A stretch of DNA of 51,896 bases, from contig JAFWYD010000035.1 of NCBI GenBank assembly GCA_017517805.1, positions 1 through 51,896 on the forward strand, read 5' to 3'. Shown here piece by piece: positions 40,301 to 49,299 of the stretch (position 1 is its first letter; every line of letters starts with the position of its first letter). Source of the stretch: Akkermansia sp. (GTDB lineage: Bacteria > Verrucomicrobiota > Verrucomicrobiia > Verrucomicrobiales > Akkermansiaceae). The notes beneath the pieces were generated by a model. It was not told the DNA's origin, searched no databases, and saw only the letters and a program-made list of their open reading frames with translations. Both the position numbers and the translations under genes were made by a program.

Positions 40301-41155
40301 ATGACCACATACCAGGCACCAGCCAAAATCAATCTTTCCCTGCGAGTGCAGACCAAGGTACGCGAAGACGGCTACCACAATGTGGATATTCTGATGGCCC
40401 CTATCGACCTGTACGACACGCTGGATTTTCACAACTCCCGCACCACGACCCTGCTGTGCGATACCCCGGGGGTACCGACCGATGAGAGCAACCTGGTATT
40501 CAAAGCCATCCGCGAGTTTGAAAAAGCCTATGGCCGCAAAGCCAAGCAGCGCATCACCCTCACCAAGAACATCCCCCACGGCGCAGGGCTCGGCGGTGGC
40601 AGCAGCGATGCGGCCACCACCCTGCAGGCGGTGAATGAAATCCTGGGCACGCAATACGATGCGGAGGAACTCTCTGCCATGGCAGCCAGCCTGGGCAGCG
40701 ATGTCCCCTACTTCCTCACCCCCACCATCTGCCGCTGCACCGGCCGCGGCGAAATCGTCACCCCGGTGCCCGAGCTTGCCGGGTGGAGCAGCCCCATCGT
40801 GCTCCTCAAACCCGTCTTCGGGGTAAGCACCCCCAGCGCCTATAAGGCGCTCACCTGCAGCAGGCGGCTCAAAGGCATCTCCTACGGCCCGCAGAAGGTG
40901 GATAATATCACCCTGGTGAACGACCTGGAGCGCCCGGTATTCTCAAAATTCCCCATTCTGGCCCGCATGAAGCACTGGCTGCTGGAGCAGCCCGGCACCC
41001 GGGCTGCGCTGATGAGCGGCAGTGGCTCCACCATGTTTGCCCTCACCGAAACCCCGGAGCAGGCCCGCGAGATTGCCCGCCGCGCCCTGGCTGAGCTCGA
41101 TTCCACCCTGTTCACCCACTGCGGCACCGTCAACCCCCAGCCCAGCGCCGAATGA
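40301..41155 (+). CDS. ispE: 4-diphosphocytidyl-2-C-methyl-D-erythritol kinase
   Basis: 284 residues. IspE phosphorylates an intermediate of the MEP pathway to isoprenoids. The GHMP kinase motifs are visible: APAKINLSLRV at the start, PHGAGLGGGSSDAAT near 90-105, and MSGSGSTMFAL near 235-245. The stop overlaps the ATG of the next gene (ATGA). Length is normal. Confidence 0.95.
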   Translation: MTTYQAPAKINLSLRVQTKVREDGYHNVDILMAPIDLYDTLDFHNSRTTTLLCDTPGVPTDESNLVFKAIREFEKAYGRKAKQRITLTKNIPHGAGLGGGSSDAATTLQAVNEILGTQYDAEELSAMAASLGSDVPYFLTPTICRCTGRGEIVTPVPELAGWSSPIVLLKPVFGVSTPSAYKALTCSRRLKGISYGPQKVDNITLVNDLERPVFSKFPILARMKHWLLEQPGTRAALMSGSGSTMFALTETPEQAREIARRALAELDSTLFTHCGTVNPQPSAE

Positions 41156-42258
41156 GCTACCCGGCCAGTGCCGCCGACCCGGTGAACCACCGCCTCCTCT
41201 GCGTGGCAGAAGATGCCGTGCAGGGTTTTCACCGCCACCCCTTCCGCACCATAGCCAGGCGCTGCGAACTGAGCGAGGAGGAAGTCATCGGCCGCTTACG
41301 GGGCATGCTGGCAGCCGGCACCATCCGGCGCGTACGCCAGACACTGCTTTCCACCAGTCTGGCAGAAGGTGCCCTCATCGCCTGGCAAGTGCCGGAGGAG
41401 CGCCTGGAAAGCGCCTATGCCTGGCTCTGCGCGCATGATCCCTTCACCGGCCACGTCGTCCTGCGCGAATGCAGCGACCCCGCTGCCCCCGGAGCCAGCT
41501 ACCGACTCTGGACCACTCTGAAAGTGCCCACGGGCTACGGCAGCATTGCCGAGCACAACCAGCTTCTCCAGAGCCGGCTCGGCGCTACCGACTGGGTAGC
41601 CCTTCCGGTGGTGGGCATGTTTGCCCTGGGCGTAGGGCACGCCCGCCGCGCCGGGCTGAAACCCGGCGATAAGCTCCCCGAGCCTCCGGCCATGCAACGC
41701 CCCAGCCATCCGCAGCTCAGCGAGCAGGAATGGGCCGTGCTCCTCAGCCTCAAAGAAAGTCTCAGACCGGAAGAATTCACCCCCTGCCCCTGGGAGGCGC
41801 GCGCAGCTGCCCTGGGCATCAGCTGCGATGAATACTGCCGCACCGCCGAAACGCTGGACGCCCGCCAAGTCATCGGCCGCTTTGCCACCTTCCTCGACCA
41901 CCAGCGGAAAGGCAACCACAGCCGCCAGACCGGCACCGGAGCCGCCGGACTCTTTCATTGGGCCGTACCCGTCGGCATGGAGGAGCGCGCCGGTGCCGAA
42001 TGCGGCCGCCACATCTGCATGACCCACTGCTACTGGCGCAGCGGCGGGGCAGTCTTCGGAGGAGCGCAGATTATGGGGGTCGTGCATGCCACCACACGCG
42101 AAGAAGTGCTTGCGCACAAAGCCGCCATCGATGCCCACCTGGCCACCTGCGGCATCCCGGTGCTGCACACCGCCGTCTTCTGGAGCCTCCGCGCTGAAAT
42201 CCGCCCCAGCGAAATCTCCCCCCAGCGCTACCGCGAGTGGCTCCAGCACCTGCGCTGA
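41152..42258 (+). CDS. Siroheme-decarboxylase-like AhbA/AhbB fusion (Lrp/AsnC fold)
   Basis: 368 residues made of two Lrp/AsnC-type halves. The first has an HTH-like part (RTIARRCELSEEEVIGRL, GTIRRV) and an effector-binding part ending near 180. The second (about 185-368) repeats the pattern (VIGRFATFLDHQRKG, MTHCYWRSGGAVFG, IMGVVHATTREEVLAHKAAI). AhbA and AhbB form the siroheme decarboxylase of the alternative heme route, and NirD-type proteins are related. A plain Lrp-like regulator is the alternative, but the two-half layout and the second-half motifs favour the enzyme. It overlaps the ispE stop. Confidence 0.6.
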   Translation: MSYPASAADPVNHRLLCVAEDAVQGFHRHPFRTIARRCELSEEEVIGRLRGMLAAGTIRRVRQTLLSTSLAEGALIAWQVPEERLESAYAWLCAHDPFTGHVVLRECSDPAAPGASYRLWTTLKVPTGYGSIAEHNQLLQSRLGATDWVALPVVGMFALGVGHARRAGLKPGDKLPEPPAMQRPSHPQLSEQEWAVLLSLKESLRPEEFTPCPWEARAAALGISCDEYCRTAETLDARQVIGRFATFLDHQRKGNHSRQTGTGAAGLFHWAVPVGMEERAGAECGRHICMTHCYWRSGGAVFGGAQIMGVVHATTREEVLAHKAAIDAHLATCGIPVLHTAVFWSLRAEIRPSEISPQRYREWLQHLR

Positions 42259-42308
42259 AACACAGCCCCTACAATCCCGTTTTTGCCAATTTGCATCGGG
42301 GGGTGAAC

Positions 42309-42343
42309 AAAAAAACACCGGGCAGGAACAGAGTCCCACCCGG
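42309..42343 (-). terminator. Intrinsic terminator of metY
   Basis: On the reverse strand CCGGG (42343-42339) pairs with CCCGG, with an internal loop and a further short GGA/TCC pairing, then TG and seven T (42315-42309). Confidence 0.7.
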
Positions 42344-42373
42344 CGCGGTGCATAGAGGCGATGTTTTAAGTGT

Positions 42374-43648
42374 TCAGATCTGAGCAAGTGCCTGCTTGAT
42401 ATCGTCAATGATATCCTCAGCATCTTCGATACCCACGGAGAAGCGGATGAGGTCGGGCTTCACACCGGCTTCAACGAGCTGCTCATCGGTAAGCTGGCGG
42501 TGGGTGTGGCTGGCCGGGTGCAGCACGCAGGTGCGGGCATCGGCCACGTGGGTCACGATGGAGCAGAGTTTGAGACTATCCATGAACTTGATGGCGCGCT
42601 CACGGCCACCCTTGATCCCGAACGTCACCACACCGCAGGTGCGGCCACCATCGAACTGCTTCTGAGCCAGCGCGTAATACTGGTTGTCGGGCAGGCCGGC
42701 GTAGTTAATCCAGGCCACGTCATCCTGGGTAGAGAGGAACTCGGCCACCTTCTGGGCATTTTCGCAGTGGCGCGGCACGCGCAGGTGCAGAGTCTCCAGA
42801 CCCAGGTTGAGGAGGAAGGCATTCATGGGCGAGGGAATTGACCCCAGATCGCGCATGAGCTGCACGGTGCACTTGGTGATATAGGCACCAGCTCCGAATG
42901 CCTCGGTATACACCAGGCCGTGGTAGGAATCATCCGGCTGGGTTAGGCCGGGGAACTTATCGGCATGCGCGGCCCAGTCGAACTTTCCGCTATCGACCAC
43001 CACACCACCCACCTGGGTGGCATGGCCATCCATATACTTCGTGGTGGAGTGCATCACGATATCGGCCCCGTGCTCGAAGGGGCGGCAGTTGATAGGCGTA
43101 GCAAAGGTATTATCCACAATCAGCGGCACACCGTTCTTGTGCGCAATGCGGGCCATCTTCTCAATATCGAGCACCTGCAGGGAAGGATTCGAAATCGTCT
43201 CACCGAACACACACTTGGTATTCGGGCGGAATGCCTTCTGGATTTCCTCCTCCGGTGCATCCTGGTCCACAAAGGTGCAGTCAATACCGAACTTCTTGAA
43301 CGTCACGGCAAAGAGGTTATAGGTGCCACCATAGAGCGCGCTGGTGCACACAAAGTGGTCGCCGGCTTCGCAGATATTGAAAACCGAATAGAAAGAAGCC
43401 GCCTGGCCGGAGGAGGTCAGAATAGCCGCCACACCGCCTTCAAGCTCGGCAATTTTCTTTGCCACACACTCATTTGTGGGGTTCTGCAGTCGCGTATAGA
43501 AGAAGCCAGCCTCCTCCAGGTCGAACAAGCGGGCCATCTGCTCGCTCGTTTCGTACTTGAACGTAGTAGACTGGTAGATCGGCAGCACGCGGGGCTCTCC
43601 CTTGCCGGGATTCCAGCCGCTCTGAACGCATATAGTGGATGTTTTCAT
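42374..43648 (-). CDS. metY: O-acetylhomoserine sulfhydrylase
   Basis: 424 residues from ATG 43648 (MKTSTICVQSGW). This PLP enzyme makes homocysteine (or methionine) from O-acetylhomoserine and sulfide. Signatures are YTRLQNPTNE near 51, SSGQAASFYSVFNI near 80, TKCVFGETISNPS near 145, the PLP-lysine region MHSTTKYMDGHATQVGG near 200, and the C-terminal VLHPASHTHRQL with RFSVGIEDAEDIIDDI. A TTG at 43660 gives an extra four residues and is less likely. It is transcribed alone. Confidence 0.93.
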   Translation of the reverse strand: MKTSTICVQSGWNPGKGEPRVLPIYQSTTFKYETSEQMARLFDLEEAGFFYTRLQNPTNECVAKKIAELEGGVAAILTSSGQAASFYSVFNICEAGDHFVCTSALYGGTYNLFAVTFKKFGIDCTFVDQDAPEEEIQKAFRPNTKCVFGETISNPSLQVLDIEKMARIAHKNGVPLIVDNTFATPINCRPFEHGADIVMHSTTKYMDGHATQVGGVVVDSGKFDWAAHADKFPGLTQPDDSYHGLVYTEAFGAGAYITKCTVQLMRDLGSIPSPMNAFLLNLGLETLHLRVPRHCENAQKVAEFLSTQDDVAWINYAGLPDNQYYALAQKQFDGGRTCGVVTFGIKGGRERAIKFMDSLKLCSIVTHVADARTCVLHPASHTHRQLTDEQLVEAGVKPDLIRFSVGIEDAEDIIDDIKQALAQI

Positions 43649-43660
43649 AACTTGACACAA

Positions 43661-43689
43661 GCTATACCATATCAGCGCTCACGACTCAA
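43661..43689 (-). promoter_or_regulatory. Promoter of metY
   Basis: On the reverse strand TTGAGT (43689-43684) and TATAGC (43666-43661) are 17 bases apart, 12 bases before ATG 43648. No S-box or SAM-type leader fits in this short space. Confidence 0.5.
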
Positions 43690-43771
43690 GTTTTCATACT
43701 CGAACTGACATAATTTCTACCACCGAAGTATGCAAAAAGATACAGTGCAGGCAGAAGGCATGTTTTTTAGG

Positions 43772-43800
43772 TTGACTCACGGGGGTATACAGGGTAGAGT
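43772..43800 (+). promoter_or_regulatory. Promoter of the secreted transglutaminase-like gene
   Basis: TTGACT (43772-43777) and TAGAGT (43795-43800) are 17 bases apart. The start codon lies 6 (GTG 43807) or 12 (ATG 43813) bases downstream. Confidence 0.55.
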
Positions 43801-43812
43801 ATCAGCGTGGCA

Positions 43813-46320
43813 ATGAAAAGCAAAACATTTTTCAACATCATCTCCCTTGCGCTGCTGGCACCACTGTGCCTGGCACCCCTGCATGCTGACGACGAGGCTG
43901 AAACCGATACCCCGAAGAAAGCCAAGGTAAGCAAATCCAGGAAGGATGCCAAGAATACGAAAGCCGGAGCAGAAGTCGAGAACTACATCTCTTCAAGCAT
44001 TCCTGGCTGGGGAAACCCCGAAGCGGCGCAACGCTCCCTTTACAGCGCGATTCAACGCGCCCTGAAGGGAGACACCCCCGAGCATGTCGCCAAGTTTGTC
44101 GAAAGCCCGAAGAACCGCCTGATGGTAGCCCAGTACATGCTGGCGCAGTACGATAAGATGACCCCGGCAGATATGGCAGAGAAGAGCCGCAAGAAGCTTA
44201 CCGAGGCCATTGCCCGCATGCCCGGGGAAATCGAGAACGACAACGCCAAGCTGCGCACCCTCCGCGGCAAGGAGCGCACCGCCTTCATGGCTGCCATCAA
44301 GGCCAAGAAGGAAACGCTCAAGAAGATGGAAGCCGAACTCAAGAACATGCCCTGGACCCTCAAGGAGCTCAATGCGCACCGCGATGGCAGGGTCGTGCTC
44401 AAGCAAGTGACCGGCAACCTGGAGTGGATGGAAAACATCTGCTTCTCCGGCCCCTGCGTGGCTCCTGGACGCGCGCTGCACATCATCGCCACCATCGCCA
44501 AGAAACACCCGGATGTGTACACCGATAAAACCGTACGCGACATTGCCACCGCCGTCGGTATCGAGTTTGCACGCTACAACTGGGATTTCGAGAAAGCCCT
44601 CATCCGCGCCGACTACTACATCGAGAAGTGGAAGGAAGGTCGCCTCAACATACTGTTTGACACCCTTCCCATGTACCTGCGCCGCATCGTCTGCGGCTGC
44701 AAGGGCGACAACATTGCGGGCGACCGCATCAGCCTCGAGTGGGCACTGGACAACGTGCACGTCCCCGCCGAGCGCTACATGGGCTCACCCCACCGCCTGG
44801 GCTACCGACTCTACAATCTATACGGCGACAGCATTCATGGGGCTCAATACTACATGCCCTGGGAGCACCTCTACGGCGGCAACCACTTCACACGCTCGCT
44901 GTATGTGGGCTGCGTGTGCGGTGGTATTTCCCACTTCGGTGCCTTCGCAGCCCTGGCCAACGGCGTGCCCTCACTCACCTGCGGTGAGCCCGGCCACTGC
45001 GCTTATGTGCTCTGGGTGAATGGCAAGTGGGTACCCGGCAACTCCGTGAGCTGGGAACGCGGCCTGCACTGGCAGCCCGTGCTCAATATGTGGGGAGCCT
45101 TCTCCTCGCTTCACCTCGGATCCGAGCTTTACACGAAGCTCGACAATGACACCCACGCTTCCAACGTGTACCGCGTGCTGGCGCACAACGCAGCCAGCAC
45201 CCGCAAGGACAAGCAGGCCATCGCCTACTTCAAGGATGCCACCAGCGCCCAGCCCATCAATATTCCCGCCTGGCAGGAATACAACAACTACCTGACCCAG
45301 CACAAGGGAGAAGACATGAATCTTCTCAGCGAAATGCAGGATAACCTCTGCTACATGGTTGCACCGCGCTACCCGGAGGTAGTTTCCGAATTCCTGGCAG
45401 CCTGGGTCTACCCGAAGATGATGGCCGCCAAGCTGAACACCAAGGAACTCATGACCCGCTACCACGTATTCTGGGACAACGTGGACAAAATGGGACCTGA
45501 ACGCTGGCGTATCGAGAAATTCGGCCGTCGTCAGATTGAGCTGCTTGCCTACCAGAATCCTCCGGATGGCAAGGAAATTCCGCCCCCCGACCCGAAGAAT
45601 GCCCTGCCTGTATTCAAGATGATGATGAACAACCTGGCCGCCAAGAGCGATTACCTGCCCGTCGTCATCGGCTGGGGTGAGGAAATGGCCAAGGGACTGG
45701 GAGGCAGCCATGCCAGCGAGCTGGCCACGCTCTCCAAGGAAATCTCCAAGACCGGCATGGGTGCCATGGGCGGCGGTGACAACAGCAAGGTCACCGGCCA
45801 ACTGATGATGTCTGCCGCCAAGGCTAAGGACATCGCTACCTTCCAGCGCCTCGGTGCCAATAGTGCCGACAGCGTTGAAACACCCAGCGATATGCCCGAG
45901 CTTCCCGCCATGTCGGGCAAACTGCTCTCCGCAGAAGGCCTGCTGGCCACCAGCTCCACCTGCGGGCATGACTCCCCCATTTCCCACTGGGGTGTGCTGC
46001 GTCCCTCCGGTGGCCGCTTCCACACGGATAAGGAAGAAAACGCCTGGGCGAGCGTCATGATGCCCAAGCCTGGCTATATCAACGGCGTGGTCATCGTGAC
46101 CAACGGTGGCAACCACCAGCGTCTCAACAACATGGTGGTACAGATTTCCGACGATGGAGAAAGCTGGAGCAACATCAAGAACCTGGGCGACTGCACCCAG
46201 CGCGTCATCAAGATTGAATTCCAGGAGCGACTGGGCCGCCATATCCGCATACTGCGCAAGGGTGGGCCGGACTTCTTCCACCTCAATGGCATCTATGTCT
46301 TTGGCCGAGATGCAGCATAA
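43813..46320 (+). CDS. Secreted transglutaminase-like protein with C-terminal discoidin-like domain
   Basis: 835 residues from ATG 43813; GTG 43807 is possible. A signal peptide (MKSKTFFNIISLALLAPLCL to LHADD) is followed by a basic linker, a helical region (about 40-200) and a transglutaminase-like core near 355-405: YVGCVCGGISHFGAFAAL with the likely nucleophile cysteine, GVPSLTCGEPGHCAYVLW with a likely catalytic histidine, then GKWVPGNSVSW. A middle helical region follows. The C-terminal 115 residues (ISHWGVLRPSGG to YVFGRD) resemble an F5/8 discoidin carbohydrate-binding domain. A secreted enzyme on glycans or glycoproteins is a reasonable guess. Confidence 0.75.
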   Translation: MKSKTFFNIISLALLAPLCLAPLHADDEAETDTPKKAKVSKSRKDAKNTKAGAEVENYISSSIPGWGNPEAAQRSLYSAIQRALKGDTPEHVAKFVESPKNRLMVAQYMLAQYDKMTPADMAEKSRKKLTEAIARMPGEIENDNAKLRTLRGKERTAFMAAIKAKKETLKKMEAELKNMPWTLKELNAHRDGRVVLKQVTGNLEWMENICFSGPCVAPGRALHIIATIAKKHPDVYTDKTVRDIATAVGIEFARYNWDFEKALIRADYYIEKWKEGRLNILFDTLPMYLRRIVCGCKGDNIAGDRISLEWALDNVHVPAERYMGSPHRLGYRLYNLYGDSIHGAQYYMPWEHLYGGNHFTRSLYVGCVCGGISHFGAFAALANGVPSLTCGEPGHCAYVLWVNGKWVPGNSVSWERGLHWQPVLNMWGAFSSLHLGSELYTKLDNDTHASNVYRVLAHNAASTRKDKQAIAYFKDATSAQPINIPAWQEYNNYLTQHKGEDMNLLSEMQDNLCYMVAPRYPEVVSEFLAAWVYPKMMAAKLNTKELMTRYHVFWDNVDKMGPERWRIEKFGRRQIELLAYQNPPDGKEIPPPDPKNALPVFKMMMNNLAAKSDYLPVVIGWGEEMAKGLGGSHASELATLSKEISKTGMGAMGGGDNSKVTGQLMMSAAKAKDIATFQRLGANSADSVETPSDMPELPAMSGKLLSAEGLLATSSTCGHDSPISHWGVLRPSGGRFHTDKEENAWASVMMPKPGYINGVVIVTNGGNHQRLNNMVVQISDDGESWSNIKNLGDCTQRVIKIEFQERLGRHIRILRKGGPDFFHLNGIYVFGRDAA

Positions 46321-46344
46321 CCCAACCACGTTCACAAGCACGAT

Positions 46345-47274
46345 ATGAAGAAAACGCTTTATCTCCTTCTTCTCACCGCAGGGCTCCTGGCCCCCCTGCC
46401 CGCCACGGCAGCCCAACAGTACGCTAAGCAGTCAGAGGCAGCCGCAGCCGTAACCGATGACGGCTACATCCTCGTGGTCTATGGCAAAGGCTGGGACCGC
46501 TTCAGCGAGGCTCTGTGCAAGAAAGTCATCGCCGCCCCCGAAATCAAGGAAGCAGCAGGCAGCGCAGCCCTCATCCTGACCCCGTTCTACCAATACGCCA
46601 CCCCCGAAGAAAAGGTGGCACAGAGTGAGGTGTGGGGGTCGCTGGTAGAGCCGCGGGCCAACTCCATGGAAACATACCCCTGCTTGCTGATGTACGATAA
46701 AGAAGGATACCTGTACGGTCGCGTACAGGGGCCAGTCTTGCTGCGAGGCACCATGAAAGAAATTGCAGCTGAGGTAAAAGCAAAGCTGGAAGCCAAGCAC
46801 AAGCAGGAAGAAATCATGAAGAAAGCAGAAGCCGCCAGCGGAGCCGAGGCTGCCCGGCTCATCGCTGAAGCCTGCGCCTTTGATGGAATCGAATGGCCGA
46901 ACAACGCCCGCAACCTGGTTAAAGCGGCAGACCCGAACGATGAATCCGGCATGGTTCGCCGCCTGCATTTCGATGGCTGGGGACTGGCGCAGAAGTACTG
47001 CGGCAAGGGATCCGATGGCGGGCTGGAACTCAGCGAGACAGAAACCATCAATGCGATGCAGAAGATGATGAAGGACGAGGCCTACACCCCTGAGCAGAAA
47101 CAGGTGCTGCACGCCATCATCATCGGCACCCTGCGCCGCAGCAATGCCGATGCCAACAAGGCGCAAATCCGCACACATGCAGCCGAAATCAAAAAGCTTA
47201 ACCCTGAATCCAACCTGGGTGTTACCGCAGACCAGGTAATCAAGCTCTGGGCCAGCAGCGGCGATAAGAAATAG
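46345..47274 (+). CDS. Secreted protein of unknown function, partner of the preceding gene
   Basis: 309 residues with a signal peptide (MKKTLYLLLLTAGLLAPLPATAA). The start of the mature part (YILVVYGKGWDRFSEALCKKVIAAPEI, YPCLLMYDKEGYLYGRVQGPVL) resembles a thioredoxin-like fold without a CxxC motif. The C-terminal half is helical (KAEAASGAEAARLIAEACAF to KLWASSGDKK). It begins 24 bases after the transglutaminase-like gene, has no promoter of its own, and ends in a terminator, so the two form an operon. Function is unknown. Confidence 0.7.
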   Translation: MKKTLYLLLLTAGLLAPLPATAAQQYAKQSEAAAAVTDDGYILVVYGKGWDRFSEALCKKVIAAPEIKEAAGSAALILTPFYQYATPEEKVAQSEVWGSLVEPRANSMETYPCLLMYDKEGYLYGRVQGPVLLRGTMKEIAAEVKAKLEAKHKQEEIMKKAEAASGAEAARLIAEACAFDGIEWPNNARNLVKAADPNDESGMVRRLHFDGWGLAQKYCGKGSDGGLELSETETINAMQKMMKDEAYTPEQKQVLHAIIIGTLRRSNADANKAQIRTHAAEIKKLNPESNLGVTADQVIKLWASSGDKK

Positions 47275-47301
47275 GCCGCTGCACCTGCCCGCCGGAAGCT
47301 G

Positions 47302-47338
47302 AAAAAAGCCCCGCTGCCAGACTGGCGCGGGGCTTTTT
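47302..47338. terminator. Bidirectional terminator between converging genes
   Basis: AGCCCCGC (47307-47314) pairs with GCGGGGCT (47327-47334), with an inner GCCA/TGGC pairing. A5 to A6 precede and T5 follow, so it works in both directions. Confidence 0.85.
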
Positions 47339-47347
47339 CAGCATGTA

Positions 47348-48397
47348 TCACTTGGTGAGGGCAAGTACCTGCATCGCCCTCGGGAACAAGCGGCGCAACA
47401 GGAAGAACAGCACGCTGCATACGGCCAGAATCACCAGCGGCATATACAGGCACTGCGTCCGGGTAAATGCTCCGCCATACGACCCGGTATACACCAGGCG
47501 CAACGCGTGGAGCACAATGTAGTGTGTCACGTAGATGAAGAAGGAAGCAGGAGCAAGCGCCACCACCGCCCGGGTAAAGCGCGGCAGGTACTGCTCGCAC
47601 AGCGCCCCGATCCCCATCGTGCAACTCACCCCCAGCAGCACCAGCGCGCTACTCTGCACCGGTGGGTAGAAACCAAAGGTATACACCAGCGGCAGCAGCA
47701 GCAGGGCTGCCAGCACCGGTGCCCATGCATATTGGCGCACAAAAGCAGTAAAACGCTCAAAGTCAGCGTAGCGGCGTACCCAGAGTCCCAGAGAATAGAA
47801 CCCCAGGGCCAGGATACTCTCATACAGGCGGAAAGGCAGCCAGCCGACCTTCCAGGATTTGTGACTGGCGGCAGTCTCGGCATCGCGGGCGCAGAGCACA
47901 TCGCTCCCCGCGAAGCAGAGCAGCACCAGGACCAGCAGAAGCTTGCCCGGCAGGCGCTGCAGCAGCGGGCTGAAGAGCGCCAGCAGAATCAGCGTGCGCA
48001 GGAACCACAGCGGCACGTTATCAAAATCCCAGTAGCACCAGTTCAGCAGCCCCATCTCCCGGGGAATCAGCTCCCACTTGAACCAGGAGAAATCACCCGC
48101 CAGCGTCTGCCCCCAGTGCATCATGGGCTGCAGCAGAAGAATCGAAGCCACGGCAGTCCAGAACACAAAGGGCACCAGCAACGTGCGCGTGCGCTTCCAA
48201 TCCAGCCATTGTCCGGCAGCTGCCTTGTGGGTAAAATACCCCGCAGCCAGGAAGAAGAAGAAAATCAGGCTGCGGTAGTTGAAGAGGTCAATGATATAGT
48301 TGAAGCTGCCGTAGGGGCGGTCCACGTGGCGCAGCACCACGAAGAACGCCGTCCACACGCGGCAGAAATCAATCCATTGAATGCGTGCAGACGGCAT
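47348..48397 (-). CDS. Acyltransferase 3 family membrane protein
   Basis: 349 residues from ATG 48397 (MPSARIQWIDFCRVW). The start with a conserved histidine (FFVVLRHVDRP), a series of about ten membrane helices, and the block FFFFLAAGYFTHKA match the OafA/WecH-type acyltransferase 3 family, which O-acetylates surface sugars. In-frame starts exist at 48439 and 48448, overlapping pssA. I prefer 48397 because it leaves the usual short N-terminus. It follows pssA on the same strand. Confidence 0.82.
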   Translation of the reverse strand: MPSARIQWIDFCRVWTAFFVVLRHVDRPYGSFNYIIDLFNYRSLIFFFFLAAGYFTHKAAAGQWLDWKRTRTLLVPFVFWTAVASILLLQPMMHWGQTLAGDFSWFKWELIPREMGLLNWCYWDFDNVPLWFLRTLILLALFSPLLQRLPGKLLLVLVLLCFAGSDVLCARDAETAASHKSWKVGWLPFRLYESILALGFYSLGLWVRRYADFERFTAFVRQYAWAPVLAALLLLPLVYTFGFYPPVQSSALVLLGVSCTMGIGALCEQYLPRFTRAVVALAPASFFIYVTHYIVLHALRLVYTGSYGGAFTRTQCLYMPLVILAVCSVLFFLLRRLFPRAMQVLALTK

Positions 48398-48419
48398 AAG
48401 CTCTTGTGGCGGTTCAGGG

Positions 48420-49265
48420 TTAAACCTGAGCGTCGTCATCCTCATCATCGGCCACCTCGATGGCGCGACGCATGCGGCGGGTCAGGAAGGGGCGCACTAC
48501 CAGGCCATAGCCCAGATAGCACACAAAGACGAAAGCCGGAGCAATCCAGGGGAAGAAGATGAAGGCGCAGATGACCACCACCGCCATGAGGATAGCCATG
48601 GCAGTGCCGCGTTTCTCGAAGTTCACATGCTTGAAACTGGGATAAATCACGCGGCTCATCATCAGGAGAGCCACCACAGCCATCACCGCGGCCATGACAT
48701 ACTGCCACACCGGGGGGATGATGAGGTTGCGGTTGGAGGTAAGGTCAATCACCAGATACATGGTGCTCACCACTGCACCAGCGGCCATAGGCACCGGCAG
48801 GCCCACGAAATCCATGCTCTGGTTCGGCTTCTTGGGAGCAGCGGCCATGCAGTTGAAACGCGCCAGGCGCAGCGCTGCGCACAGCAGGTAAAGCACCGCA
48901 ATGGCCCAGCCCAGGTAGGGAACACCCAGGTTGAACAACACAGCCTGAGCCAGCAACATAGCCGGGGCAATGCCGAAGGAGACCACATCGGCAATGGAGT
49001 CGAACTCACGGCCGAAGGGGCCATCGCTCTTGCACATGCGGGCCACGCGGCCATCCAGCAGGTCAAAGATGCAGGCTGCAAAGATGAGGTAGGTGGCGTG
49101 CTGGTAATGCACGAATGACTGGGGATCGCCGGCTGCAAACTTCATACCCTCGAAGATTGTGAGGATAGCGAAAAAGCCGCAGAGGAGGTTACCGGCTGTC
49201 AGCAGGTTCGGCAACACCGGAATCTTGGGTTCATCCGGGTAAACCGGAGGTTGGGGAGTAGACAT
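48420..49265 (-). CDS. pssA: CDP-diacylglycerol--serine O-phosphatidyltransferase
   Basis: 281 residues. PssA makes phosphatidylserine, the precursor of phosphatidylethanolamine. The CDP-alcohol phosphotransferase motif is complete: DLLDGRVARM, then FGREFDSIADVVSFG near 70-95. Several membrane helices follow. The N-terminus has a Pro-rich cytoplasmic stretch and the C-terminus is acidic (DDEDDDAQV). It follows alaS by 34 bases on the same strand. Confidence 0.92.
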   Translation of the reverse strand: MSTPQPPVYPDEPKIPVLPNLLTAGNLLCGFFAILTIFEGMKFAAGDPQSFVHYQHATYLIFAACIFDLLDGRVARMCKSDGPFGREFDSIADVVSFGIAPAMLLAQAVLFNLGVPYLGWAIAVLYLLCAALRLARFNCMAAAPKKPNQSMDFVGLPVPMAAGAVVSTMYLVIDLTSNRNLIIPPVWQYVMAAVMAVVALLMMSRVIYPSFKHVNFEKRGTAMAILMAVVVICAFIFFPWIAPAFVFVCYLGYGLVVRPFLTRRMRRAIEVADDEDDDAQV

Positions 49266-49299
49266 ATCGTTTCTTTTCTATTGGTTTAGTAAGTATTTG

